Shown here piece after piece: positions 1-8,018 of a stretch of DNA of 27,703 nt. Source of the DNA: a virus. Both the position numbers and the translations under genes were made by a program. The notes beneath the pieces were generated by a model. That model saw only the letters and a list, made by a program, of their open reading frames with translations. It searched no databases and was not told the origin of the DNA. Where the stretch lies: the IMG/VR virus record IMGVR_UViG_3300032053_000412, positions 1 through 27,703 of that record; one strand, written 5' to 3'. The first letter of the stretch is position 1, and the number at the start of each line of letters is the position of its first letter.

Positions 1-345
1 TATAACCATTGGGGTTCTTCGTTTACCGTAGTTTGGGTTATCCTTATAGTACTTTCCAAACATGGGATTTCGTTCTCCAGAAAATCGTTCACTTAATTTC
101 TGTCGAACATTTGTTCGTTTTGATGGATTATTCTCACCTAATATATCTGTTCGCGGGATTCCTAAATGCGAACATGAATTACAAGTTCTTCGTTGATGAA
201 TCGCGTTTTTACAATGTGATTTCGCGTTCTTTCCTTTATGAACTACGAGACTTCCGCACTTTGGACACTTTCTCGTAATATCGTTCCATTGCTCTTTTGT
301 TAACACTATCTCTGTGACGTTCTCTATATCGGCGTTGTCGTTCAC
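1..345 (-). CDS. Homing endonuclease-like protein, N-terminal part, cut by window edge
   Basis: The frame is open for 115 codons from a GTG at 345 to the window edge, so the C-terminal part is missing. A GGAG lies 7 nt before the GTG and an in-frame TGA lies two codons upstream, which fixes the start. Residues 25-60 hold a CPKC ... CNSC zinc-finger arrangement (C27, C30, C55, C58). Residues 66-110 are rich in Gly, Asn, Pro and Lys with GENNPSK and GERNPMFGK, the look of NUMOD3 DNA-binding repeats found in phage homing endonucleases. Zinc finger plus NUMOD3 is the usual N-terminal half of free-standing GIY-YIG, HNH or Vsr-like homing enzymes; the catalytic domain would lie beyond the window, so its class is unknown. 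The first 36 codons overlap another frame (236..397). The family-level call is fairly secure; activity is not shown. Confidence 0.7.
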   Translation of the reverse strand, partial: MNDNADIENVTEIVLTKEQWNDITRKCPKCGSLVVHKGKNAKSHCKNAIHQRRTCNSCSHLGIPRTDILGENNPSKRTNVRQKLSERFSGERNPMFGKYYKDNPNYGKRRTPMVI

Positions 346-397
346 GATTCATCTCCGCTAGTTCTTCTTTCGTTCTATGTAGTTTGTGGCGTCCCAT
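236..397 (-). CDS. Small basic hypothetical protein overlapping the endonuclease gene
   Basis: A 53-residue ORF starting at the second of two adjacent ATG codons (397). An AGGAG lies 6 nt before it, a better spacing than for the first ATG at 400. The product is very basic and dominated by Arg, Lys, Glu and Tyr, including RQRRYRERH and ERYYEKV, a predicted single charged helix. Similar Tyr-Arg-Asn helices occur at the front of some phage HNH and homing proteins. Its last 36 codons overlap the start of the zinc-finger frame below it. It may be a real small gene translationally coupled to the GTG start at 345, or the displaced N-terminus of that gene after a frameshift. It is the first gene after the promoter at 467-495. 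Confidence 0.45.
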   Translation of the reverse strand: MGRHKLHRTKEELAEMNRERQRRYRERHRDSVNKRAMERYYEKVSKVRKSRSS

Positions 398-466
398 CAT
401 TCACTCCTACTATAAGTATTGCGTTACTCAAAAAATCGTTACTAAACCTTTGTGTGCGTGTATTAT

Positions 467-495
467 AATATAACTAATTTCCCGTTCAAAGTCAA
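467..495 (-). promoter_or_regulatory. Sigma70-like promoter upstream of the small ORF and endonuclease
   Basis: On the minus strand TTGACT (495-490) is followed by a 17-nt spacer and TATATT (472-467). Each box matches the bacterial consensus at five of six positions. The -35 box overlaps the stop codon of the reductase gene. Downstream, a 7-bp direct repeat AGTAACG occurs twice (443-437 and 428-422) around a run of T and might be an operator. No other gene-free stretch in the window shows so clear a host-type promoter. No experimental support. Confidence 0.5.
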
Positions 496-2474
496 GGGGT
501 AGCAGTAGGAATCTCGCACACATCGTTGTTACAGAACTTGTCCACTTCCGCCTCTTCTCCCTTTACATTAGACATATTAAGTTTCTTGAGTTTATTAAAT
601 TTGTTGAGGTATGTCTTTTCGTCAATCTTCTCGTATGGCATCTGACGGTACGCCCCTTCTTCGTGTCGTGGAAGGAATGAGATACCCTTCAACTGGTACT
701 GATGGTAGTCAAGTGCGTGTGCGAGTTGTGGGCCTTCCGTCACTGGGTCGAATGTAATTGTCGCACTGACCTGGTTATCTGCCCAGTACTTCTGCATAAA
801 CGCGGCGACCGCAAGTTGCTCCCACATCGACACTTCGGACACTGCGCGGATACCCTCACCAACATCAACTGGTATCTCAACGACTACGGTTGTGTCCTCT
901 GAGCCATAGCAAGGTTCAACGGTGTAGCCCGCCTTCTCAAGTGGTTTCACGAGTGTTGAGAACTTCGCAAGTCGAATCCTACGAATGTAGAAGCGACTCT
1001 CTGGGTAATGAACTCCAGGCGTTGCACCGGCTAGCAACGACACGGTTCCACTTGGCTTGACAGATGTGGTTTTTATACTGCGGGGTATTGCCATCCAGTC
1101 CGAGTATACCTTGTCCCAGTTCTGAATCGTGTCATACCCCTCCGTCAACCACTCACGCAAGGTATCTACACCGCGCTTGGTAATGAACTGCGCGACACCA
1201 CTTACACTACAACCAATCCTTCGGTTGCGTAGCATTACGCGGTTCGTTTCGGGCCAATGTGTCTTTCCAAGCGTCACCGTTTTTGCGTAGAGGTACGCGA
1301 ACTTCAATGTTCGTAGGTAGTCCTCTTTCGTTGTGTGGTTGAATGGGAATGTCTCAACCAGGCAGCATAACTCGTATGACTCTAATGTCTGCTCGAGGCA
1401 CGGGTTACCTCCGTCCGCTCGGTAGTCCTTGTTATCAGGTCCGTTATTCATTCGAGAGAACCCACGCATATTGTCTAGCCACGCAAATCCTGGTTCACCA
1501 TTACTGACTACTCGCTCGCAAGCTGGGGCATAGTCCATACCAATCTTAGCGAAGATAGAGTTGTTGGAAGTCCATCCGTAGGCCTCTCGGGCAGGATTCT
1601 TGGTGTAATTTTTCAGGTCAAGGTACTCCTGATTCGTTGCGTCACCAAACACAATCTCGGCGGTTCGTCTTACATTTCCGGCGACTACCGCCTTACCGAT
1701 GTGATTCATTATGTCTACGATTGCGGTAATGGAGATGGGTGAACCTGTTTCTCTGTCAAGTGTACCGCGAATTGCGGTGTGTAAGTCCATAAGTGGTTTA
1801 CTACCGGCGGATATACCGCCGAATCCCTTTATTGGTTCACCCTCTTTGCGGATAAGTGAGTAATCAAATACGATGGGCGCAGTTGCGAAGAAGTATGACT
1901 CAATCAGTAGTCGTACACTCTCAACCCACCCCTCACGAGTATCGGGTATGGTGTAATTTTCAGTTTCGCGTTTGGTGTTGGGGCCTTTCACCGTAATCTG
2001 CGTTGCACCTACGGTGTCGAATCCCACTCCGACCCCAAGCATCGAGGCGTCCATAAGGAATGTGAATGGTTTTGCTCCATCATCCTTCAATGTCTTTGTA
2101 CTCACAAACGCGCAATTATTAAGAGCGGCGTACAATCCACGCTCTTCTGTAATAGGTGAACCCATTGCCCATAGTCCGCGGCCAGGCGGTAGGAACTTCA
2201 TCTCGAACATTCGCTCGAACATCTCTTGCGCGGACTTCTGCGCCTGCCAGGCGTTCCAACCGAGGCCGTGTTCATCTATCCACTTCCTCTGCATATTATA
2301 TGTACCCTCTACTACACGCTTACAAGTTTCGTACCACTGCTCATTCGTACCGTCCTCTTTAAGACGAGAGTAGGTACGCATATACACAAGTTCGCCAAGC
2401 CCATTGAAACCAAAGGGGGGATGCTTTGTTTTGTACTGCTCTATAAAGTTCTCCGATAGTTTGAATTTGTCCAT
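492..2474 (-). CDS. nrdJ: Adenosylcobalamin-dependent ribonucleoside-triphosphate reductase (class II)
   Basis: Reduces ribonucleotides to deoxyribonucleotides for phage DNA synthesis using a B12 radical. The 660 residues follow the monomeric Lactobacillus leichmannii type. The cysteine set is complete: C121 (in NNCAF) and C370 as the redox pair, C359 in NPCLE as the thiyl-radical site with E361, and C648/C653 as the C-terminal CX4C that shuttles electrons. The spacing from C359 to C370 (11) matches the family. GNVRRTAEI (267-275) fits the substrate-binding region. No intein or intron is seen. Start ATG has GGAG 7 nt upstream. It is the last gene of the replication run, 13 nt after the helicase stop. 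Being oxygen-independent and small, this class needs no partner subunit, but it needs cobalamin from the host or its surroundings. Confidence 0.93.
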   Translation of the reverse strand: MDKFKLSENFIEQYKTKHPPFGFNGLGELVYMRTYSRLKEDGTNEQWYETCKRVVEGTYNMQRKWIDEHGLGWNAWQAQKSAQEMFERMFEMKFLPPGRGLWAMGSPITEERGLYAALNNCAFVSTKTLKDDGAKPFTFLMDASMLGVGVGFDTVGATQITVKGPNTKRETENYTIPDTREGWVESVRLLIESYFFATAPIVFDYSLIRKEGEPIKGFGGISAGSKPLMDLHTAIRGTLDRETGSPISITAIVDIMNHIGKAVVAGNVRRTAEIVFGDATNQEYLDLKNYTKNPAREAYGWTSNNSIFAKIGMDYAPACERVVSNGEPGFAWLDNMRGFSRMNNGPDNKDYRADGGNPCLEQTLESYELCCLVETFPFNHTTKEDYLRTLKFAYLYAKTVTLGKTHWPETNRVMLRNRRIGCSVSGVAQFITKRGVDTLREWLTEGYDTIQNWDKVYSDWMAIPRSIKTTSVKPSGTVSLLAGATPGVHYPESRFYIRRIRLAKFSTLVKPLEKAGYTVEPCYGSEDTTVVVEIPVDVGEGIRAVSEVSMWEQLAVAAFMQKYWADNQVSATITFDPVTEGPQLAHALDYHQYQLKGISFLPRHEEGAYRQMPYEKIDEKTYLNKFNKLKKLNMSNVKGEEAEVDKFCNNDVCEIPTATP

Positions 2475-2487
2475 TAAGTTTCTCCGC

Positions 2488-3939
2488 TTACTCTACTGGT
2501 TCAGGTGGTTCATTTTCGCCCTCAAACCCACCAAGTTTATCCTCTGGTTCATCTCTCATATCAAGTGACGGTTTATCATCCTCTAACTCATCCTTACGTC
2601 TCCTCAGCAACTTACGCATACCGATGTTACCCGCCTGCATATCCTTCTTCGCCTCTCGTCCTTGCGGTGTGGACTCCTCGAACAACTGAATAAGTCCGGT
2701 TGATGTGTTCATCTTCGATGGGAAGGTCATACCGTCCGGACCGAATCGGTTCTTGATAAGGTGCCAGCGGCCAGTACCACCTATCTTGTCCTGAATCTTG
2801 CGCGATAGAGACATAACGAAGTCCGCGACCATTAACTTGCTGAAGGCCTCTGATATCTTCTCTCCACCGATAACATCCTCTTCCATAGCGGAGCGATTCG
2901 CTTGGGATGCAGTCCATACAGGAATCCTATACTCACCCGCAAGTGTACGCAAGTCCTCATATATATTCTCCAACTGGTGCCGTACCTCTCTGAAACCAGA
3001 TATCGGTTTTACTAAGTCGCCGTAGTCAACGATTACAAGGTCGGGTGGATATCCCTGAAGGATGCACGACTCGATGTGGGCGCGAAGTGTCTGCACTGAT
3101 GCAGTTTTCGGTGGGTAGTACTTTATGAGTAACTGACCCTCCACTGTTTTGAGTATACCTTCAATATCATCCTTGTGATACTTCAAGTTCTGAGCAGAGA
3201 TACCACTAAAGTTCGCATCGTACCGGCGACCTACGTAGGGCTCTTGCAACTCCATCGTGTAGTGAATCACCGTCCTACCTTGCTTGACGGCGTGGGCACC
3301 AACTGCAACAAGCCCCCATGTCTTACCGCCACCCGGTGGTGCGACCAGAACGAACAAGTCTCCACCCGCACTCCCACCATCACTCGCATCATTGATAACA
3401 TCCCACGGAGTAGGGACGCAGACTCTGGCGGCCTCACTCATTCTAAAGTCAAGACCGGTTTTCCATACATGACCCAAATCTTTCTTGATTCCCGCCTTCA
3501 TAGCCTTATCAATGCGTTGCTTGATGGCGTCATAGTTACCCTTCTGTAGATGCTCTACTCCATCCATCAGTGCGCGCTTCAGTTCCTGATTTTTGCAGAA
3601 CTCCAGCGACAAGTCCTTCACCTGTGGAAGGTCTGTGTGATTGGTGTAACTATGCGCGTCCTTCATCATTATACCGATGGAGGCTTTTAGCGACTCCATC
3701 TTCACGTTCTCGTTTATACGAATGACCATGGCCTCCCATGACGGGCAAGTCTTGTACTGCTGGAAGTAGTCCATGATATCCTTGACTACCCACTGCGCGG
3801 CGTCAGAGTCAAAGTACTTCTTGTCCATGATATCGAATATCATAGACATATACTCCTGGTCTGTTATCAGTAAGGTTATCACCTTCGTCTGAAACGAGTG
3901 GCCGTAGATTAGGAATGTGTCTCTCTCTAACTCACTCAC
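2488..3939 (-). CDS. 41: Replicative DNA helicase, DnaB/T4 gp41-like
   Basis: A 483-residue SF4 (RecA-fold) helicase that would form a hexameric ring and unwind the fork ahead of the polymerase. The N-terminal 150 residues are helical, as in the DnaB/gp41 N-terminal domain. Walker A is APPGGGKT (200-207), Walker B is LVIVDYGDL (301-309), TASQANRSA (343-351) fits the polar sensor motif, and KNRFGPDG (396-403) is the region holding the arginine finger in DnaB. The last 50 residues are acidic and probably unstructured, a plausible protein-contact tail. The start overlaps the exonuclease gene by 8 nt, implying coupled translation. Whether a separate primase acts with it cannot be told, since none is in the window. 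Confidence 0.9.
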   Translation of the reverse strand: MSELERDTFLIYGHSFQTKVITLLITDQEYMSMIFDIMDKKYFDSDAAQWVVKDIMDYFQQYKTCPSWEAMVIRINENVKMESLKASIGIMMKDAHSYTNHTDLPQVKDLSLEFCKNQELKRALMDGVEHLQKGNYDAIKQRIDKAMKAGIKKDLGHVWKTGLDFRMSEAARVCVPTPWDVINDASDGGSAGGDLFVLVAPPGGGKTWGLVAVGAHAVKQGRTVIHYTMELQEPYVGRRYDANFSGISAQNLKYHKDDIEGILKTVEGQLLIKYYPPKTASVQTLRAHIESCILQGYPPDLVIVDYGDLVKPISGFREVRHQLENIYEDLRTLAGEYRIPVWTASQANRSAMEEDVIGGEKISEAFSKLMVADFVMSLSRKIQDKIGGTGRWHLIKNRFGPDGMTFPSKMNTSTGLIQLFEESTPQGREAKKDMQAGNIGMRKLLRRRKDELEDDKPSLDMRDEPEDKLGGFEGENEPPEPVE

Positions 3940-5035
3940 TTGCAGTCTCCTTCACTTTATGAGACAACTGCGCCAGTTGGTCGATAGTTGTCCAGTGTGT
4001 TCGTAACCATATTTCCATATTAGGTATACCCGCCCAAAGTTTGTCCTGAAATACCATCTTCATAATCTCGAACTTGTTTAGTGTTGGTATTGGTTGACGG
4101 ATGCGTTCAAGTACCTTTGACTTGGTGGCGGCTGATATGTCTACATTACCAAGTTGCATAAGGTTCACATTACGCTCCACTACCTCTCGTCCATCGTACA
4201 AACGTTCAAGTAGTGTGTCTGACTCTTTGGGGTGATTCACCATCGCCTGTGCCGCGTCAATGACTTCCTTGACTTCGACCTTTCGATTCTCCGTTAACAT
4301 GGGCAGTTTCTTGATGATTGTCTTGTCACCGAATCCCTTGATACCACCGATGTTGTCTGACTTGTCACCACGACCACTGATGGCGCGGAACAGACAGAAG
4401 TTCTGTGGCGGAACTCCGTACTCTTCCTTCACTAAATCGGCGGTGTAGATTTTCTTCTTGGTGGGACTCCACACTTCCACTCGCTCGTTGATGAGTTGTA
4501 GGAAATCCTTGTCTGAGGACATAATTGTAACCTTACTCTCGGGCAGTACATTGGTGGTGATGTAGGCCATCACATCGTCCGCCTCTACATTCTCAAGTGC
4601 TAGCATTACAACCGGCAAGTGCGTGAGGTACTCCGCAACGCGGAACAACTCGTGGCGTAGCATCTTCTCTTCGTGCGTCTTGTCCGAGAACACTTCGGAG
4701 CGATTGAGTCGTACATCTGGCGTTCGGCGTTCCTTATACTCGGGAAACAACTTCTTTCGTCTGACGGAACCACCCTTACCATCAAACACTATTATGACTC
4801 GTGTCGGTTGAGTTACTTCGATTGCGTAACCTACTGAGCGGAGGAATCCACTGATACCACCTATATGAAGTCCATCATCGTTCATAACAGGCACTGCGGC
4901 GAACACACGGATAAAGGTATTGAGTCCATCCACTATCAGTACCCGTGAGTTCGCCGACTGAGGTTCATTCTCAAGTTGCCCGAGTTTGGATTTCAATTCC
5001 TCAAACAACTCTTTGTGCCGCTGTGTTGTAGTCAT
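3932..5035 (-). CDS. rnh: 5'-3' exonuclease / flap endonuclease, T4 RNase H-like
   Basis: Removes RNA primers and 5' flaps on the lagging strand. The 367 residues carry the FEN/PIN nuclease acidic residues: D36 in LIVDGLN, D85 in IVFDG, the E/D cluster ENVEADD (148-154), SSDKDF (173-178), and GDKSDN (223-228). The helix-3-turn-helix DNA-binding loop follows at GIKGFGDKT (231-239). RRKKLFPEYKERR (92-104) is the usual basic arch-like segment. The length is close to T4 RNase H plus an extra N-terminal helix of about 30 residues. Downstream it overlaps the helicase gene by 8 nt, and upstream only one base separates it from the 74-residue ORF. Confidence 0.88.
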   Translation of the reverse strand: MTTTQRHKELFEELKSKLGQLENEPQSANSRVLIVDGLNTFIRVFAAVPVMNDDGLHIGGISGFLRSVGYAIEVTQPTRVIIVFDGKGGSVRRKKLFPEYKERRTPDVRLNRSEVFSDKTHEEKMLRHELFRVAEYLTHLPVVMLALENVEADDVMAYITTNVLPESKVTIMSSDKDFLQLINERVEVWSPTKKKIYTADLVKEEYGVPPQNFCLFRAISGRGDKSDNIGGIKGFGDKTIIKKLPMLTENRKVEVKEVIDAAQAMVNHPKESDTLLERLYDGREVVERNVNLMQLGNVDISAATKSKVLERIRQPIPTLNKFEIMKMVFQDKLWAGIPNMEIWLRTHWTTIDQLAQLSHKVKETASE

Positions 5036-5036
5036 A

Positions 5037-5261
5037 TCAGTTACCTATCGCTAACTTACCATCCACTAACTTTCCTTTGACTGTTGTGATAAGATGAAGT
5101 TCCACCTCATCACCAGAAATATGTATCTTCACATCGTCTATGTTTGGTATGTAGGCACTTGTGATAATGCAGTTCTTGAATGAGGCAATATCTTGCGCCG
5201 AGTTAAATGTCAATCCTTCGGCGTAATCTTGAATGTGTCCGTGTATTGTATGTCTGTACAT
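5037..5261 (-). CDS. Hypothetical 74-residue protein in replication operon
   Basis: Not recognised. The ORF has a very good Shine-Dalgarno (GGAGG about 8 nt before ATG) that overlaps the end of the recombinase gene, and it ends one base before the exonuclease start, so it is clearly part of the operon. The second half looks like a small beta-sheet domain with alternating hydrophobic residues (VKIHISGDEVELHLITTV). No cysteine pairs, signal peptide or membrane segment. The position between UvsX and the flap exonuclease suggests a replication or recombination accessory role, but nothing in the sequence names one. Confidence 0.75.
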   Translation of the reverse strand: MYRHTIHGHIQDYAEGLTFNSAQDIASFKNCIITSAYIPNIDDVKIHISGDEVELHLITTVKGKLVDGKLAIGN

Positions 5262-5264
5262 AAC

Positions 5265-6458
5265 TTATTCCTCCGATGTATCGTCTGAAATCTCCACGTT
5301 GTCCAGAGTTTCAGAGTTTGACTTGTACTTCATAATGAAGGCGTCACACAGCATGCCATATAGTTTCTCTCGTAGTTCGGTATCAGTCGTGAGCGTCTCA
5401 TTCCACTTTTTCGTAGACACTTCGATACCGCCCTTGATACTGACCTTTGGTTTGGTTCCGCCGGTAACGGTTGCGAGTTCCGCAAGTTTCAGTGCGTTCA
5501 ACCACGAACCATAGCGGTCTATACCACGGTCGAAGTAGATGTTCATATCTGATGTACGGAACGGTGGGCCTACTCTGTTCTTCGTAACCTTACCACGAAT
5601 GGTGACTCCGAGTACGTCTTTACCGACCTTGATTTGACCTGTTCTGTCGAGGCGGATTCGGACTGATGAGTGGAACCCAAGCGCCTTGCCACCAGATGTG
5701 GTGTACTTGTCTCCAAACATAGCACCGAGCTTGTCACGCAACTGATTAGTGAACACGAGTGCGATGCGTTGCTTGGAAATCAGCGCGGTGAGTTTGCGCA
5801 TAGCTTTCGACATGATGATTGCCTTCGCAGTTGCCCATCCCTCTTTATCGTAGTCTTGCTCCATCTCAATCTTCGTTGTCGCACCCATGATGGAGTCAAC
5901 TGCGATGAGTAGTAGGCGCTCGGGGTACTTCTCCCTAACGTCCATAATCATCTTCTCCATTGAGGTAAATACATCTTCGAGGCACTCCAACTGAACATGG
6001 AGCATATTTACGGTATTCACTCCGATTGCGTCCAAGAACTGTGGTGACGCGGCGAACTCCGTATCAAACAGAACTGCGATACCGCCCTTCTTCTGCGTCT
6101 CAGCAATGATGTGCGCTACCACTAGTGATTTACCAGACGACTCAAGACCCGTTATTTCGGTAATCCTACCAACGGGTATTCCACCATGAGGGCGGTTTGC
6201 GATTCGTAGGTCGAGTATGTCATCACCAGTAGATATCCATTCGTACACATCGGAGGCCTCTGTGTCGTTTCCACCTAAGAAGTGTACGGCCTTAAACTCT
6301 TTGAATTGTGAATTGATGGACTCCGCGATTGCGGCGGCGAGTTTGTCTCTCTCGATAGGAACACGCGGAGCATCATCCATTGATTTAGTGGACGGTGCTA
6401 CAAATTCAAGTTCCTTCTTTGAGACTCCCTTACCCTTTACTTTATTCTTCTTTCGCAT
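5265..6458 (-). CDS. uvsX: UvsX/RecA-family recombinase
   Basis: Strand-exchange ATPase for recombination-dependent replication and repair. In 397 residues: Walker A GLESSGKS (104-111), a Glu in FDTEFA (131-136) where RecA proteins keep the catalytic glutamate, Walker B LLLIAVDSI (182-190), TNQLRDKLG (237-245) and GGKALGFHSSVRI (256-268), matching the DNA-binding loop 2 side of RecA folds. The first 30 residues are basic and low complexity, as in UvsX and RecA filament-linking tails, and the last 15 are acidic. Length is almost that of T4 UvsX. It follows the SSB gene after a hairpin, and its AAGGAG ribosome binding site is just downstream of that hairpin. Confidence 0.92.
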   Translation of the reverse strand: MRKKNKVKGKGVSKKELEFVAPSTKSMDDAPRVPIERDKLAAAIAESINSQFKEFKAVHFLGGNDTEASDVYEWISTGDDILDLRIANRPHGGIPVGRITEITGLESSGKSLVVAHIIAETQKKGGIAVLFDTEFAASPQFLDAIGVNTVNMLHVQLECLEDVFTSMEKMIMDVREKYPERLLLIAVDSIMGATTKIEMEQDYDKEGWATAKAIIMSKAMRKLTALISKQRIALVFTNQLRDKLGAMFGDKYTTSGGKALGFHSSVRIRLDRTGQIKVGKDVLGVTIRGKVTKNRVGPPFRTSDMNIYFDRGIDRYGSWLNALKLAELATVTGGTKPKVSIKGGIEVSTKKWNETLTTDTELREKLYGMLCDAFIMKYKSNSETLDNVEISDDTSEE

Positions 6459-6482
6459 AGGTTTTCTCCTTGAAAGACACGA

Positions 6483-6510
6483 GTGGGGATAGGTTTTACC
6501 CTACCCCCAC
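6483..6510 (-). terminator. GC-rich hairpin between SSB and uvsX genes
   Basis: Two 11-nt arms (6483-6493 and 6500-6510) pair around a 6-nt loop. One position is A opposite C on the plus strand but becomes a G-U pair in RNA made from the minus strand, so the structure favours the coding-strand transcript. No U-run follows, so it is more likely an attenuator, a processing or a stability element for the abundant SSB message than a full terminator. Confidence 0.55.
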
Positions 6511-6538
6511 CGCGTTTATTTGTTGGGTAAGAGGTTAG

Positions 6539-7357
6539 TTACTTTGCAGAGGCTGCTGCGTCCGCGGCCTTGAACATCTTGTCAAACGCCTTCGCAACAT
6601 CCTTGACACCTTCCTTGACAGGAGGTTTCTTTGCCGTTGTGACTGCCGGTTCATCTTCGTCCGCGTCGGGATTAGGCGTGGTATCAACACCCGCCGTCTC
6701 CTCTTCGGGATTTAAGAACTTATCGAGGACTTCCAGCAACTCTTCGAATGTTGGTTTCGGATATACTTCGAAGATTTCCTTCTGCTCATCCAGAAGTTTC
6801 GTCATCAACGCATCGTCCTTCGTCAGAGGTGTCTGCGTAGGCAGAACCGTCATCTCTGTCTCTGGGAAATCCTTACCGACTTGCTCCTTCGTCTTGAACT
6901 CGATTGTAATGTCGCGTCCACTATGAGGGTCGGTGATATCACCCCACTCAGGTTCGGCCATCGTGGTGAGAAGTTTCTCGTAGATTTGCTTTCCAAATCC
7001 CCAGAACTTCACACCCTCTTGCTCCTTGCCTCTGATAACGACACACGCAAAGGTACGCATCTTCGGGTCCATCTTGCGCCCCATCTTCCAGTCGTTCTGG
7101 TCACCAGTCCGTTTCAACTTATCTGCGAAGTCAACGATGGGGTCTTTCTCACCAAATGTTTTCAGTGAGAGGTAAGGTCGCTTTGCTAACTCGAAGTGGA
7201 AGTACAACTCGATAAACGGATTGTCCGGTTGGAATTTATACGGAACAATACGAATCTTTGTCTTTCCGGGTTCTGGTTTCCATGTGTCTCTGGATTTATT
7301 CGTCTGCGATTTGAGGGTTGTCAGACGCTTGCGGATTTGTTCTAAGTTTAGGCCCAT
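6539..7357 (-). CDS. 32: Single-stranded DNA-binding protein, T4 gp32-like
   Basis: Coats single-stranded DNA at the fork and organises UvsX and the helicase. The 272 residues show the gp32 plan: a short basic N-terminus (IRKRLTTLKSQTNKS, 8-22) for cooperativity, a core with aromatic and basic residues (TKIRIVPYKF, ELYFHF, KFWGFGKQIYEKL) and an acidic tail segment near residues 228-240 followed by a Lys/Ala-rich end. T4 gp32 binds zinc through three cysteines and a histidine; only one cysteine is seen here, so the zinc site is absent. The start ATG follows AGGAG. The gene is preceded by the longest gene-free stretch of the window, which presumably carries its control region. Confidence 0.88.
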   Translation of the reverse strand: MGLNLEQIRKRLTTLKSQTNKSRDTWKPEPGKTKIRIVPYKFQPDNPFIELYFHFELAKRPYLSLKTFGEKDPIVDFADKLKRTGDQNDWKMGRKMDPKMRTFACVVIRGKEQEGVKFWGFGKQIYEKLLTTMAEPEWGDITDPHSGRDITIEFKTKEQVGKDFPETEMTVLPTQTPLTKDDALMTKLLDEQKEIFEVYPKPTFEELLEVLDKFLNPEEETAGVDTTPNPDADEDEPAVTTAKKPPVKEGVKDVAKAFDKMFKAADAAASAK

Positions 7358-7601
7358 AATAGGTTCTCCTAATTGGTTAAGTGTTTATTGGTTATCTGTT
7401 AAGTATCTAAGCAGTGTAGTCTTTATTAGTTATAGTAACATAGTATTTAATGTTACACAACTGACTGTAACCGCTTTCAACTAACAGTTGTATTAATACA
7501 TATCACCGAGCTAGCTCAAAATCGTGTCACATTCAGGATTTATTTTGGGGTATCATATGTGAGGCTTCATAGATGTATTAAGTTTGATAGACTCAATATA
7601 T
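7358..7601. other. Longest intergenic region, upstream of SSB; probable control region
   Basis: No ORF with a ribosome binding site is seen in these 244 A/T-rich bases. Two perfect palindromes lie close together, TGTATTAATACA (7489-7500) and GAGCTAGCTC (7508-7517). A pair of 7-nt inverted arms, ACAACTG (7456-7462) and CAGTTGT (7485-7491), overlaps the first. On the minus strand a TTGAAA has TGTAAC 17 nt downstream, a weak promoter match, and TGCTTA (7413-7408) resembles a T4 MotA box, but without a good -10 at the right distance. The region likely holds the SSB promoter and operator; which element acts is not decidable by eye. Confidence 0.4.
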
Positions 7602-8018
7602 TTATTCGGGTTTCTGGTCGTGTACAAGCTTTATGACTTCAAAAATTTCTGTATGGACTTGCTTAAGTCCCGCATCTGATGTGAGTAACATTGTATTACG
7701 ATAGTTCTCCCACTTCATAGGGAAGGACTTGTCTACCTTACCATCATTCAGTAATGAAATAACAAAGTTGAGTGCGTTGATAGTATACAGAGTATTAGTT
7801 TCCTTCTTGCGGTGTAACGAGATGGTGTTCTCCAGCATAGTTGGAGGGGGGCCCAACGTAACATCAATGTTGTAGGTACACATCAGTTCCTTTGGGTTGT
7901 CTACGTTCTTTAAGACGAAGATTTTGTCAAAGACTACAGAGTAGGTCTTTAGAATCTGGTCTACAGTGTCTTGTAACTTGGCCTTAGTGGTGAAGGAACA
8001 TAAAAGTTGCGTATTCAT
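7602..8018 (-). CDS. Conserved phage hypothetical protein, 138 residues
   Basis: I cannot assign a function. The protein is an alpha/beta mix with no cysteine motif or membrane segment; it has ELMCTYNID, NTISLHRKKETNTLYTINALN and WENYRNTMLL, stretches that read like those of a small uncharacterised protein I associate with marine T4-like phages, from memory only. It follows the 605-residue gene after 12 nt, with a weak GAGA ribosome site, so it is probably cotranscribed with it. It is the last gene before the SSB control region. Confidence 0.75.
   Translation of the reverse strand: MNTQLLCSFTTKAKLQDTVDQILKTYSVVFDKIFVLKNVDNPKELMCTYNIDVTLGPPPTMLENTISLHRKKETNTLYTINALNFVISLLNDGKVDKSFPMKWENYRNTMLLTSDAGLKQVHTEIFEVIKLVHDQKPE

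Noticed and set aside
9-278. Plus-strand open frame of 89 codons
   Set aside because: Antisense of the zinc-finger/NUMOD3 frame, which has a better start and recognisable motifs.
7408-7413. MotA-like box upstream of the SSB gene
   Set aside because: TGCTTA is present but no good -10 box lies 12-13 nt downstream; too weak to list as a promoter.
7598-7605. ATATTTAT on the plus strand
   Set aside because: Opposite orientation to all genes and to the other copies, and at the end of a gene; likely chance in A/T-rich DNA.
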